From DASVCS01 sp036381495 (GTDB taxonomy: Bacteria; Gemmatimonadota; Gemmatimonadetes; Longimicrobiales; RSA9): DNA of 64,000 bases. Location: contig DASVCS010000147.1 in the NCBI GenBank assembly GCA_036381495.1, positions 1 through 64,000 of the forward strand, written 5' to 3'. Numbering within the stretch: the stretch's first letter is position 1; each line of letters starts with the position of its first letter. Positions 51,301-59,627 of this stretch are shown here, piece by piece. The notes under the pieces were generated by a model. The model saw only the letters and a program-made list of their open reading frames with translations. It did no database searches and was not told the DNA's origin. Both the position numbers and the translations under genes were made by a program.

Positions 51301-52308
51301 ACCCTGGACATCGTCGGGGAGGTATCCGGCCAAGTCATCGCCGCCGGCGAGATCGAAAAGCTGCGCGAGCTTGCCGACCGTCACGCCCTCGAAGATGCCG
51401 AACAGCGTCAGCAACCCGGTCGACGACGGGTTCGACGCCGCGATCTCGAGCGAGATCTCCGCGCTCGGCACCTCGAGCGTCCCGACCACGGTGAAGATCG
51501 GCCAGTACGTCGGGTTGGCGTCGGCCCACGCCTGGCTCGTCGGCGAGTAGATCCGCAGTCCGACGTCGTGGAAGCGCAGCGCGCCGCCGAGCGTCTCGTC
51601 GATCCCGAGATCGGCCAGCAGGTGGATCCCCGGCACCGGCGCCGGGAGCTGCCAGGGGAACCGTACATCCGCCATCGGCTCGAACGGCGGGGTCCGCTGG
51701 GTCGGCGTCGGCACTACGACCGGCCCCGACAGTCGGACCGGCCCGCCGCCCGGCATCACGCTGCCGAGCATCCCGACCAGTCCGGTCGGCGCGCACAGCG
51801 CGACGAAGTTGAGCCCTGCGGTGATCGCGCCGCCGGTCACGGCGTCCGCCCCTGATTCTGCCGTCGTGATCACGTACGCCGCATCCGAGAGGACAAGACG
51901 GTCGAGCAGGTTCGCAGGCTCCGGCGGGGCTCCGCCGCTCGGTGCCTTGGACACTTTCAACCCCGAATAGAACGGCGGCAGGTCGGGAAAGCTCTTGCTG
52001 AAGCTCCAGTAGTTCGGTCCTGTCGTCTCATCGATGAGGTTGAAGCGTACGGTCACGACCGGCCCATCGGGGCCGGGCGCGGCCGTCGCCGTGGTGTTCA
52101 TGTCCGGGACGCCGAGCAGGCTCGCCTTGCCGGTCACGCGCACCATGTCGCCTTCGACCGTACGCACGGCGTCGCGGACCACGATCGGGGCACCGTTCGT
52201 CAGGCGCTCGAGCTGGTCGGCGAAAACAGGACCCGGCACGGCGTCGGCGTCCAGCACGAGCACGCCATTCGTCACGGGCAGCAGTTCGGTCACTTTCGTC
52301 GTGGCCAT
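48334..52308 (-). CDS. giant beta-rich protein with C-terminal helical repeats, unknown
   Basis: 1324 residues from an ATG at 52308, with no signal peptide or membrane helix. Residues ~1-1150 alternate short hydrophobic strands and loops (for example VTLLYVANGAFLSGSMNGTI, LGTVDIGTGVTGTLDVGVAG), suggesting a long beta-sheet or repeated beta-sandwich body. The last ~130 are amphipathic helical repeats of ~20 residues (QWMKAAGYGVDEIGNALRSG; SALKGAGYAVDEVGDFLEDA; KTLKKAGFSNKKIEKYFKDL) ending strongly basic. The AGYxxDEI-AL repeat is familiar from bacterial helical arrays, but I cannot name the family. It is coupled to the downstream methyltransferase and follows a broken nuclease-fold gene. Confidence 0.8.
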   Translation of the reverse strand: MATTKVTELLPVTNGVLVLDADAVPGPVFADQLERLTNGAPIVVRDAVRTVEGDMVRVTGKASLLGVPDMNTTATAAPGPDGPVVTVRFNLIDETTGPNYWSFSKSFPDLPPFYSGLKVSKAPSGGAPPEPANLLDRLVLSDAAYVITTAESGADAVTGGAITAGLNFVALCAPTGLVGMLGSVMPGGGPVRLSGPVVVPTPTQRTPPFEPMADVRFPWQLPAPVPGIHLLADLGIDETLGGALRFHDVGLRIYSPTSQAWADANPTYWPIFTVVGTLEVPSAEISLEIAASNPSSTGLLTLFGIFEGVTVGKLAQLFDLAGGDDLAGYLPDDVQGALDTLDSLSLESIMLQLGAGLKVHAVAMSVGMRDLDTGVLPGFTVRRLRTTFNVADPFGKGRGLTVNLGGGFEFLGAPFDVDVAFPEVAGMARLAESVTVSLDTLFDELGLPAPPTLDIAELRLGVATDGSYSVAAVMAEDPPWTLDLGPVPLTVANVRLLAAHPVKSPATGSLSGLLRPGDAFEFAFAYDTPGDFILRAELPDVKLLDLVRGLTDRPVALPPGFDLEFTDGYVLIQEAGPNLTFQFATTMESLGTVAFEARRVGAGAGGWGFAAGIDLTVPRLSALPGLDTLAPFEAMFRLDQVVLVAASFDDPAFTFPSLAAFNAPTLRTGNLKLPAQAGGVIAGLNAYARWTIDTTSREQKLLRDFLGLEATIGITLQVAADPKQDSWLYASVDTKVQGLALSCQFGGRMRDGKVSLFLTGVLVAEIQKRPVRFDVTLLYVANGAFLSGSMNGTIEFEGLTLSNVALVVGISWEGIPSLGIAASLAVDHFDSSVAIFFDSADPSRSMLAGAVSGLTLKDVLDTFAGDVAPSDVDDVLSHIGLVGTDAFTLDAALADALDNRGLEEIAAAFAPHGIQLPTASSQVVLAVGKKGEHWFLTDMTTMLHYELEKVEDGIRVTLEPQLYVVPQTTAIGGLVFQQGTFLNAALDILAFHAEAKILVKPSRGILADGTVDRVVIGNEALFVIESMDGKRGPRLSIATAGRPEDEDPRLHRPHALIDGRMNLLGLEQSAYFEVSTTSIAFAIDGEIRPGFDYALRGSIGGPTQLGAGGTLNVGVGAIDLGPLGTVDIGTGVTGTLDVGVAGDVSHATFAGGFRYAGREYALPGVDLDVRTAALLSLPEELATLVARELEKLFADAALWAKYVHDGLVAGVEDVGKVLAAVYGASMDQAAQWMKAAGYGVDEIGNALRSGWNASAEAVGSALKGAGYAVDEVGDFLEDAYDLSPKKLSKTLKKAGFSNKKIEKYFKDLGGEFKKYAKKMDPTKW

Positions 52309-52377
52309 GCGGCTTCTCAGTGTTCCGGGGGACTGGAGCGCGTGGTGCGCGAAGCGCGGTATTCGGGGGCGAGGCGG

Positions 52378-53214
52378 TCAGCGCAGGACGTAGTCCAGCG
52401 CGGTCGCGGCGTGGTCCGATCCATCCCGTGTGTATTTGTACACCTCCACGCAACCCGGCAGGACGCGCGGGTCGCTGACGAGGAAGTAGTCGTAGGGGTT
52501 CGAGTTCGTCGTGTTGATCAGCCCGCTGCGATCGCTGGCGGAGTGCTCGCGGAGCATGGAACTAGCCGCACGTGCTGTCGTCGTATCGCGCGGTGGGACG
52601 TTGAAGTCGCCACCGATGATGATCTCCGCCTCGGCGTATGGTCCGCCGATCTTTTTCCGCGCCGCATCCGCCATCCTGCCCACGTTCGTGAACATGGTGG
52701 ACCTGTCGCCCCGAGCGTACATGTTGTGCATGAACCCGAATAGGAAAGGCGCCCCGACGTAGCTCGCGGCGATGAAGGCGAGGCCCCGTTCATCGGCATG
52801 GGTCGGCAGATCGTCCGGGATGGGGATTCACTGCTCCTGGATCCTGTCTGGAGTCAAGAAGTGCGGCCACCATTCCCGCGTCACCGCGTGCCTTACCACG
52901 ACACCCGCGTAATCCATATGCACCCACTGCGGATCCCACGCGATGCCGATGTACTCCTGACGCCCCGGCCAATCCCCTCCGACCGTGGTGCCGACGTCGA
53001 TGACCACGAGCTCGGTCAGCGCACCGTCCATGGACCGGGCCAACGCCGACAGGTTGTTGCGAACCTGCTCATTCGATGCCAACACCTCGGTGAAACCCAC
53101 GACGATGACGTCGCGCCTGAAGGTTCCGATATGTCTGTACAGTTCCGCGAGTGCGTCCGTCTTGGCCGGATTTCCCCTGTAATCTTGCAGGTTCTGATGG
53201 AAGATACGGGTCAT
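52378..53214 (-). pseudogene. endonuclease/exonuclease/phosphatase-fold gene with in-frame TGA
   Basis: From ATG 53214 (GGAGGAGAC upstream) the frame runs MTRIFHQNLQDYRG, VVGFTEVLASNEQV (metal-binding Glu) to RIQEQ, then TGA at 52828-52830. The same frame continues with IPIPDDLPTHADERGLAFIA, GFMHNMYARG, IIIGGDFNVPP (catalytic Asp/Asn) and DGSDHAATALDYVLR (catalytic His) to a normal stop at 52378. All DNase-I-fold active-site residues are kept, split by the stop, so the mutation looks recent, or the stop is read through or a sequence error. Whole length would be 278 codons. No signal peptide. It heads the set with the giant protein gene 69 bp downstream. Confidence 0.72.
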
Positions 53215-53651
53215 GTCTCCTCCCGGCGTATCGGGTCGTGGGCGCCATTGACGCCGGTGATGGTGTTGCACGGTGTCCGGGCGCAAACGCCCGGCGCCAC
53301 CATGGTCCCGATCGGGTCGCATCAGCGGATGCCGGCCGCGGCCGAACGTCTGCCCGGCCGCGCGCGGTGGTGTTCGGTCGGGCGGGCTGGTGCGCCGGCG
53401 AACGGGGATTCGAATCGCACTGTGTCGGGGCCGCAAAATGCAGGGGTATGCAGCGCTGCGCAACCATCCTGGCGCGAGCGCCCGGCAGCCCGCTCGAAAA
53501 GCCGATTGCGAACCCGACCCATGGCGTGAGCCGCTTGTGCCCGACGCACGGTCGACGCACCTTGTGTCGCGCGGACCGGCTGGACTCGGCACCGGTCGGG
53601 CGGAAGCGGATCACCCGAGCCAATGCATCCTTTGCACGAAGGTCGTTCCAG
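53215..53651. other. 437-bp divergent intergenic region
   Basis: Between the interrupted nuclease gene (minus) and the hexosaminidase (plus). No gene is supported; the open frames are shadows with no ribosome site. Promoters for both sides should lie here, but none could be fixed. If the hexosaminidase starts downstream of 53652, this region is longer. Confidence 0.45.
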
Positions 53652-55622
53652 ATGCGCGAGATCGGATCCGTCTTCGAGCAACTCGCCGCAGCGCTGTGCA
53701 GCCGCCTCGTGGATGCAGCGCTGGTCCCGGCGGTGCTCTCGCCCTGCCGCGTCGCCGGGTGCCACGCGACGCAGGCCCTCTTCGCGTGCGGCCTCGCGCT
53801 CTGCTTCGCCTGCGCACCCACCGCCACACCGGAACCGCAGAATTCCGTCATGCCCCGCTACCCGCTGATCCCCTACCCGCGGCAGCTCGAACCGCGGCCT
53901 GGCGCCTTCATGCCGGACACGGCGACGCGGATCGTCCTGCCGGACGGCGCCGACCCACGCATCGCGGCGGCCGCGGAACGCTGGGCGGAGCGGGTCCGAC
54001 GAGCCACGGGGCTGGCGATCCGCGTGGTACGGGACGGCGACGTCGCGCGCCGCAGCGCTGCGGGCAAGGACCGGCCGGCCGTTGCACCACCCGCCGCGAC
54101 CGACGCCGCCGCGCGGTCGACCCGGCGCGTCGCGTCAGCCGACAGTGCCCCCGCCACCCCCGCCGGCGACATCGTCCTGATCCTCGACCCCGCCGCTTCC
54201 GCGGCGGACGCGGAAGGCTACCGCCTCTCCGTCACGCCGGCCGGCGTCACCCTCGCGGCCGCGGACCCGGCCGGCCTCTTCTACGGCCTCCAGACGCTGC
54301 GCCAGCTCCTTCCGGCCGCCATCGAGACCGGCGATGGCGTGGCCACCCTCGGCGCCGGCGGCGAGAGCGCAGACCCGAGCGCCCGGGGCCGCGGCGCCCG
54401 CGCCACCGGTGTCGTGACCGCGGCGCCGTCGTCGCCTCCGACCCGCTGGTCGATCCCCGCCGTCGAGATCGAAGACGCCCCCCGCTTCCCCTACCGCGGC
54501 ATGCACCTCGACGTCGGCCGCCATTTCTTCCCCGTCGCGTTCATCAAGAAGTACCTCGACCTCATGGCGCTCTACCGCTTCAACACCTTCCACTGGCACC
54601 TGACGGAAGACCAGGGGTGGCGCATCGAGATCGAGAAGTACCCGCGCCTCACGGAGGTGGGCGCGTGCCGGAAGGAGACCGTGGTCGGGAAGAACACCGA
54701 CCCCTACATCGGCGATGGGGAGCGCTACTGCGGCTTCTACACGCAGGACGAGATCCGCGACGTCGTCGCCTACGCGCGCGATCGCTTCATCACGATCATC
54801 CCCGAGATCGAGATGCCGGGCCATTCGACGGCCGCGCTCGCGGCCTACCCCGAATTGGCATGCTCGCCCGGGCCGTTCGAGGTCGCGACCACCTGGGGCG
54901 TCTTCGAGGATATTTACTGCCCGAGCGAGCGGACGTTCGCCTTCCTCGAAGACGTGCTGACCGAAGTCATCGCGCTCTTCCCGGGCGAGTACGTCCACAT
55001 CGGCGGCGATGAAGCGCCGAAGGCGGCCTGGGAGGCGAGCGACCTCGCGCAACGGATCATCCGGCGCGAAGGATTGGCCGACGAGGCCGAACTCCAGAGC
55101 TGGTTCATCCGCCGCATCGAGCGGTTCCTGCACGCGCACGGCCGGCGGCTCATCGGCTGGGACGAGATCCTCGAAGGCGGCCTCCCGCCGGACGCGACGG
55201 TCATGTCATGGCGCGGGATGGAGGGCGGGATCGAGGCCGCGCGCCAGGGCCACGACGTCGTGATGACGCCGACCAGCCACCTCTACTTCGACTATTACCA
55301 GGGCGACCCGGCCGAGGAGCCGCTCGCGATCGGCGGCTACACGCCACTCGACAAGGTCTACGCCTTCGAGCCGGTGCCGCCCGGGCTGACGCCCGCCGAG
55401 GCGGCGCACATCCTGGGCGCGCAGGGGAACGTGTGGACCGAGTACATGAAGACGCCCGAGCAGGTCGAGTACATGGTCTTCCCGCGCCTGCTCGCGCTCG
55501 CCGAGGTCGTGTGGTCGCCGCGCGAGGCCCGGGAGTGGGACGGGTTCATGCGACGTCTCACGGCCCACCTCGAACGGCTGAGATGCCTCGGGGTGAACTA
55601 CCGGGAGCCGGGCCAGGGCTAG
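53652..55622 (+). CDS. beta-N-acetylhexosaminidase, GH20
   Basis: Removes terminal GlcNAc/GalNAc by substrate-assisted catalysis. About 656 residues. The signal region ends near ALCFACAPT, so export is likely, perhaps as a lipoprotein; the precise start is uncertain. Seen: the N-terminal domain (YPLIPYPRQLEPRPGAF), FPYRGMHLDVGRHFFP, FHWHLTEDQGWRIEIEKYPR, EIEMPGHSTAALAAYPEL, and the catalytic Asp-Glu pair in HIGGDEAPK; C-terminal LGAQGNVWTEYMKTPEQ and ALAEVVWSP. Two Ala/Pro/Gly-rich inserts lie in the first 200 residues. The TAG stop is part of a GGGCTAG repeat. Could recycle chitin or peptidoglycan sugars. Confidence 0.93.
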   Translation: MREIGSVFEQLAAALCSRLVDAALVPAVLSPCRVAGCHATQALFACGLALCFACAPTATPEPQNSVMPRYPLIPYPRQLEPRPGAFMPDTATRIVLPDGADPRIAAAAERWAERVRRATGLAIRVVRDGDVARRSAAGKDRPAVAPPAATDAAARSTRRVASADSAPATPAGDIVLILDPAASAADAEGYRLSVTPAGVTLAAADPAGLFYGLQTLRQLLPAAIETGDGVATLGAGGESADPSARGRGARATGVVTAAPSSPPTRWSIPAVEIEDAPRFPYRGMHLDVGRHFFPVAFIKKYLDLMALYRFNTFHWHLTEDQGWRIEIEKYPRLTEVGACRKETVVGKNTDPYIGDGERYCGFYTQDEIRDVVAYARDRFITIIPEIEMPGHSTAALAAYPELACSPGPFEVATTWGVFEDIYCPSERTFAFLEDVLTEVIALFPGEYVHIGGDEAPKAAWEASDLAQRIIRREGLADEAELQSWFIRRIERFLHAHGRRLIGWDEILEGGLPPDATVMSWRGMEGGIEAARQGHDVVMTPTSHLYFDYYQGDPAEEPLAIGGYTPLDKVYAFEPVPPGLTPAEAAHILGAQGNVWTEYMKTPEQVEYMVFPRLLALAEVVWSPREAREWDGFMRRLTAHLERLRCLGVNYREPGQG

Positions 55623-55628
55623 GGCTAG
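55612..55628 (+). repeat. short GGGCTAG repeat at the hexosaminidase stop
   Basis: CCAGGGCTAGGGCTAGCG: two or three hexamer units of the GGGCTA family. The hexosaminidase stop TAG is within the first unit, the same arrangement as in the nucleotidyltransferase gene at 20527. Confidence 0.7.
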
Positions 55629-55646
55629 CGCGCGAGCCGCCCACCC

Positions 55647-56930
55647 TCAATCGCGCCGCTTCGCCCTCCGCTCGGGCACGAAGATCGCCGGCACTTCGAT
55701 CCTCGCGCCGCCTCTGCGCCGCGAGTCCTCGGCGAGGAAGGCGAGGACGTGGCTCGGCAGCGAGGTCTCGAGCGAGCTCATGATGTCGATGTGCTGGCCC
55801 GTGGTGAGGTGTTCGTAGAGGGTGCGCAGCAGCTCGAGGTCGCCGCCGCCGTGGCTGTCCGCGGCGGCGGGCAGCGGGATCTCTTCGACCAGTAGTTCGT
55901 CCTTGCGCCCCGTGAAGTGCGAGACCGCGAGGCGGTTGCGGCGCAGGTCGCCGTTCAGCTCGCCCTTTTCGAAGAGGATCGTGATCTTGCGCGTGTTGTC
56001 CGCCGTGAGCGCGTGCAGTGCGAAGGTCGCGATGATGCCGGACTCGAATTCGAGGGTGACGGTCTGGTTGTCGCAGACGTCGTTGTCGCACTTCCAGACG
56101 CAGCGGCCGTAGGGCCCCGTGGCGATGGCGCGCTCGCGTTCGGCGAGCGACCGCGTGCCCGGCGCGACGACGTCGAACGGCCATTCCTGGCGACGGTTCA
56201 GGTAGAACTGCGTCGCGCTGTAGAGGCAGTCGGCGCGGTGCGGGCAGTCGATGCAGCGCTCGGTGGCGCCGGCCGGCGCGTTCTCCGGCGTGAAGTGGGT
56301 GAGCGAGCCGAACGACGAGATCGAGCGCACGTGCTGGCCGAGGAGCCAGTAGAGGATGTCGAGGTCGTGCGAGCTCTTGGTGAGGATGATCGGTGCGGAG
56401 AGATCGGCGCGCCGCCAGTTCCCGCGGACATAGCTGTGGGCGAAGTGCCAGTGCCCGACGTTCTCGGCCAGGTGGATCGCGCGGACGGCACCGAGCCGGC
56501 CCGAGTCGATGGTCTCCTTGATCCGGCGGAAGAACGGCGCGTACCGCAGCACGTGCGCGACGAAGATGCGGTTGCCGTGCGTCTGCTGGAGGTCGACGAG
56601 CGCGAGGCAGTCGGCGAGGTTCGTCGCGATCGGCTTCTCGAGGACGACGTCGTAGCCGTGGACCGATACGGCGCGGCAGACGTCGAAGTGCGTCGGGTCC
56701 GGCGTGCAGATCAGGACGACATCGGCAAAGCGGGGCACAGCGACCAGCTCGTCGACCGTGGCGAACGCGCGCTGCGCTGGGATCCCGTAGCGCCGGCGGA
56801 ACGCGGCGCGCCGGCGCGCGTCCGGCTCGACCACGCCGCGGAGCGCGAAGCCCGTGTCGTGCGTGGCGATCAGGTCGGCGAAGACGCGGTTGCCGCGGGC
56901 GCCCGCGCCGATGATGATGGCATCCTTCAT
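55647..56930 (-). CDS. Gfo/Idh/MocA-family oxidoreductase
   Basis: NAD(P)-dependent sugar dehydrogenase-like protein of 427 residues. N-terminal Rossmann fold with IIIGAGARGNRVFADLIA, VVLICTPDPTHFDVC and the family motif VVLEKPIATNLADCLAL; the C-terminal domain has the catalytic His region in LTKSSHDLDILYWLLGQ. An unusual insert, ERCIDCPHRADCLYSA, holds four Cys and may bind zinc or a cluster; such a CxxCxxxxxC stretch is known in some members of this family. It lies opposite the hexosaminidase and upstream-linked to the glucosylglycerol genes. Substrate unknown. Confidence 0.9.
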   Translation of the reverse strand: MKDAIIIGAGARGNRVFADLIATHDTGFALRGVVEPDARRRAAFRRRYGIPAQRAFATVDELVAVPRFADVVLICTPDPTHFDVCRAVSVHGYDVVLEKPIATNLADCLALVDLQQTHGNRIFVAHVLRYAPFFRRIKETIDSGRLGAVRAIHLAENVGHWHFAHSYVRGNWRRADLSAPIILTKSSHDLDILYWLLGQHVRSISSFGSLTHFTPENAPAGATERCIDCPHRADCLYSATQFYLNRRQEWPFDVVAPGTRSLAERERAIATGPYGRCVWKCDNDVCDNQTVTLEFESGIIATFALHALTADNTRKITILFEKGELNGDLRRNRLAVSHFTGRKDELLVEEIPLPAAADSHGGGDLELLRTLYEHLTTGQHIDIMSSLETSLPSHVLAFLAEDSRRRGGARIEVPAIFVPERRAKRRD

Positions 56931-57014
56931 GGACGCGCGGGACGGGGATCGGCGGTCGCGCGGGTCATTGTCCGGTCCGAGGGAGTGAGCGCCCGCAAGT
57001 TCCCCGCCCGCCCG

Positions 57015-58514
57015 CTACCCGGTGGCCGCGCCCAGGCCGAGCTGCTGCCGCGCCGTGCTCACGCGCTCGACATCGCGGAGCAGGCCGTTCGACCAGCGGT
57101 GGACGTCGTGCGAGAGGACGCGGCTGCGCAGGTGTTTCATGCGCCGGGCGCGTTCTTCTTCGGGCATCCCCAGCGCCGCGTCCAGCGCGCGGTCCATGTC
57201 ATCCGGACTGTAGGGGTTCGTGAGCACCACGCCGTCGAGTTCGGCGGCGGCGCCGGCGAACTCGGAGAGGATGACGACGCCGTCGCCGCCGGTCCGCGTG
57301 GCCACGTACTCCTTCGCGACCAGGTTCAGCCCATCGCGGAGCGGCGTGACCCAGAGCACGTCGGCCGCGGTGTAGAACGCGATCAGCTCTTCGCGGTCGA
57401 ACGAGCCGTAGAAGTGGATCACCGGCTGCCAGTCGATGGTGCGGAACCGGCCGTTGATGCGGCCGACCGCCTCCTCCGTGAGTCGCCGCATCTCCTGGAA
57501 CTCCTCCATCCCGGTGCGGGTCGGCACCGCGATCTGGACGAACGAGACGTCGCCGTGCCGCTTGGGGTGGCGGTCCAGGAAGCGCTCGAAGCATTCGAGC
57601 CGCTCGAGCGCGCCCTTCACGTAGTCCAGCCGTTCGGCGCTCAGGATCAGTGTCCGCGCGCCCGTCCGCTCGCGGATCTCGCTCGCGCGCTGACGCGTGG
57701 CGGGCGCCTCCGCGATCCCGGCGAAGAACTCGACGTCCACGCCGACCGGGTAGACGCCCAGCGCGATCTCGTGGTCACCGTAACGCAGCGAGAGCGGGTA
57801 GCGCGATACTGCCACGGCCGGGCCGCGATCGATCAGGTCGGTGGCGACGACGGCCGTCGGCCGCGCATCCATGAAGCGCTCCGCCGTGTTCGCGAAGTTC
57901 AGTGCGTACGACGGGATGTGGAAGCCGATCAGGTCCAGGTGCAGCAGCCCGTCGAGCAGTTCTTCGCGCCACGGGATCACGCCGAAGATGTCGGGCGGCG
58001 GAAACGTGGTGTGCAGGAAGAGCGCGACCGTCACGTCCGGCCGCCGGCGCTTGATCATCTTCGGCGCCAGCATCAGGTGGAAGTCGTTGACCCAGATGAG
58101 CGCGCCCGGCGCCGCCTCCTCGCACGCCGCGGCGGCGAACGCGTCGTTCACCCGCAGGTACGTCTCCCACGAGGCGTGCGTGAAGCGCGCGCGGTCGAGC
58201 ATCGAGAAGAGGACCGGCCAGATCGCGGTCGAGGTGAAGTCGTAGTAGAACCGCCGCGCCTCCTCGGGGTCCAACCCGATGCGGCGCACGGTGTACGCCT
58301 CCGGGTCGTCGGGCGAGGGGACGCGGATCTCGGGCGCGAAGGCGGCGCCGGCCTCGCGCTCGGCCCAGGCGATCCAGGTGCCGCGTTTCTCGCGCATCAC
58401 GGCGTCCAGCGTGGTGAATACGCCGTTCGTCTTGCGCCGCAGTTCGGTGCCTTCCGGTGTCTCGATCTCCGCGTACGGCTCCCTGTGGGACAGGATGATG
58501 AAGTCACTCGCCAT
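57015..58514 (-). CDS. ggpS: GT20 glucosylglycerol-phosphate synthase-like protein
   Basis: Retaining glycosyltransferase of family 20, 499 residues. The N-terminal pattern IILSHREPYAEI, RRKTNGVFTTLDAVM, GTWIAWAE and YTVRRIGLDPEEARRFYY resembles GgpS of salt-tolerant bacteria more than OtsA (trehalose-6-phosphate synthase). Common GT20 marks: WVNDFHLMLAPKMI, FLHTTFPPPDIFGVIPW, GVDVEFF, SAERLDYVKGALERL, WVTPLRDGLNLVAKEYVA. Product would be an osmolyte phosphate for the HAD phosphatase encoded just upstream (11-bp overlap). OtsA activity is the alternative; acceptor specificity needs assay. Confidence 0.85.
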   Translation of the reverse strand: MASDFIILSHREPYAEIETPEGTELRRKTNGVFTTLDAVMREKRGTWIAWAEREAGAAFAPEIRVPSPDDPEAYTVRRIGLDPEEARRFYYDFTSTAIWPVLFSMLDRARFTHASWETYLRVNDAFAAAACEEAAPGALIWVNDFHLMLAPKMIKRRRPDVTVALFLHTTFPPPDIFGVIPWREELLDGLLHLDLIGFHIPSYALNFANTAERFMDARPTAVVATDLIDRGPAVAVSRYPLSLRYGDHEIALGVYPVGVDVEFFAGIAEAPATRQRASEIRERTGARTLILSAERLDYVKGALERLECFERFLDRHPKRHGDVSFVQIAVPTRTGMEEFQEMRRLTEEAVGRINGRFRTIDWQPVIHFYGSFDREELIAFYTAADVLWVTPLRDGLNLVAKEYVATRTGGDGVVILSEFAGAAAELDGVVLTNPYSPDDMDRALDAALGMPEEERARRMKHLRSRVLSHDVHRWSNGLLRDVERVSTARQQLGLGAATG

Positions 58515-59286
58515 CGGTCACCTCCAGCGTCCAGCCGAAGTGTTCGAGCGCTTCCAGGATCCCCGCCGCGCCGTGGCCGTCGGCCAGGTAGACGTGTGCG
58601 CGGCCGTCGATACGTTCACGCAGCGCGGGTTCGCAGTTGCCGACCGCCACGCCCGCGAGTCCGGTGTCGAACAGCGCGAGGTCGTTGAGCGAATCGCCCG
58701 CGACCACGACATCGGTCTCCGGCCGGCGCAGCCATGCGAGCAGCCGCCGCAGCGTGGTGCCCTTGTTGACGCCGGCCGGGAGCACATCCAGGTAGATGCC
58801 GGCGGAGCCGACCAGCTCGACGGGGAGCCCTTCCAGGCGTTCGGCCGCGCGTTCGGCCGCGCCCTCGACATCCCCATCGGCGACGTGGTACGAGACGCGG
58901 CGCGGCGCCTCGACGTCCTGCTCGGCCAGCCCCGGCACACCGTCGAGCCGGTCGCGGATCGGAGCGGCGCCGGGCCAGTTGCGTCCCAGCGCCGTCTCGA
59001 TCTCGGCGATCGGGGCGAAATCCGCGCCATCCACGACCGTGGTCCCGACATCGGCGATCAGCACGTCCGGTCGCGGCAGCCCGGCCTCCTCCATCAGTTC
59101 GCGCGTCGCCGCCACGCACCGGCCGGTCACGTAGATCAGCATCGACTCCGGGATCGCGGCGATCGCGCGCTGGAGGCGCGCGCGCTCGTCCGCGGTACCC
59201 CCGGCGAAGGTGCCATCCAGGTCCGTTGCGAGAACGAGAGAGGTGCGCCGGCCGGCGGCGCTGGGTACGGTCTGCGGCATGTGCAC
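58504..59286 (-). CDS. HAD-IIB sugar phosphatase (glucosylglycerol-/sucrose-/trehalose-phosphatase type)
   Basis: Dephosphorylates the product of the adjacent GT20 enzyme (inferred). 260 residues. HAD motif I LATDLDGTF (nucleophile Asp22, acid Asp24), motif II YVTGRCVAA, motif III Lys in GVNKGTTLRRLLAW, motif IV VVAGDSLNDLALF, with a cap domain between, as in sucrose-phosphatase-like members. It may start at ATG 59286 or 59280. The gene overlaps the synthase gene by 11 bp, which suggests a joint operon for compatible-solute synthesis. Confidence 0.88.
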   Translation of the reverse strand: MHMPQTVPSAAGRRTSLVLATDLDGTFAGGTADERARLQRAIAAIPESMLIYVTGRCVAATRELMEEAGLPRPDVLIADVGTTVVDGADFAPIAEIETALGRNWPGAAPIRDRLDGVPGLAEQDVEAPRRVSYHVADGDVEGAAERAAERLEGLPVELVGSAGIYLDVLPAGVNKGTTLRRLLAWLRRPETDVVVAGDSLNDLALFDTGLAGVAVGNCEPALRERIDGRAHVYLADGHGAAGILEALEHFGWTLEVTDGE

Positions 59287-59627
59287 GACGAGGCGTACTG
59301 CGAGGAAAAATCAGCCCTTCGTGAGTGCGGCTCGAACCAACGAAGCTAACGGCGGCCGGCGGGCGATGCAAACCACGGGGTGTGGACCGTCGTGCTGATG
59401 GCCTCCCTTCGGCGCTGCGGCTGGCGGCCGCGCCGGCGACGCGATGCGCCGGTAGATGCGATCCCGAAGGGCACGGCTCGCAACCGCCGGCCGCGGCGTT
59501 CCATCACCGCGGCTTGCCGCGCCGGCCGCGGCCCGACATCTTCGAAAACGGAACCTCCGCGCTCTCTCATGGATACCCCGAGGCGCGCCGTTCTCCATGC
59601 CGCCACCCTCCGGAAGGGATGGATTCC
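59287..59627. other. 341-bp divergent intergenic region
   Basis: Between the HAD phosphatase gene (minus) and the DUF456 gene (plus). No gene is supported. The first ~60 bases next to the phosphatase gene are relatively A+T-rich and may hold its promoter. The ribosome site GGAAGG of the DUF456 gene lies at 59612-59617. Confidence 0.45.

Noticed and set aside
48280..51855. 1191-codon plus-strand open frame
   Set aside because: Antisense shadow of the giant protein gene; composition is Arg/Glu/Val-rich without any domain, as expected from high-GC third-position bias.
52828..52830. Selenocysteine codon in the nuclease-fold gene
   Set aside because: The position is outside the known active-site motifs and no SECIS-like stem was evident; a mutation or read error is simpler.
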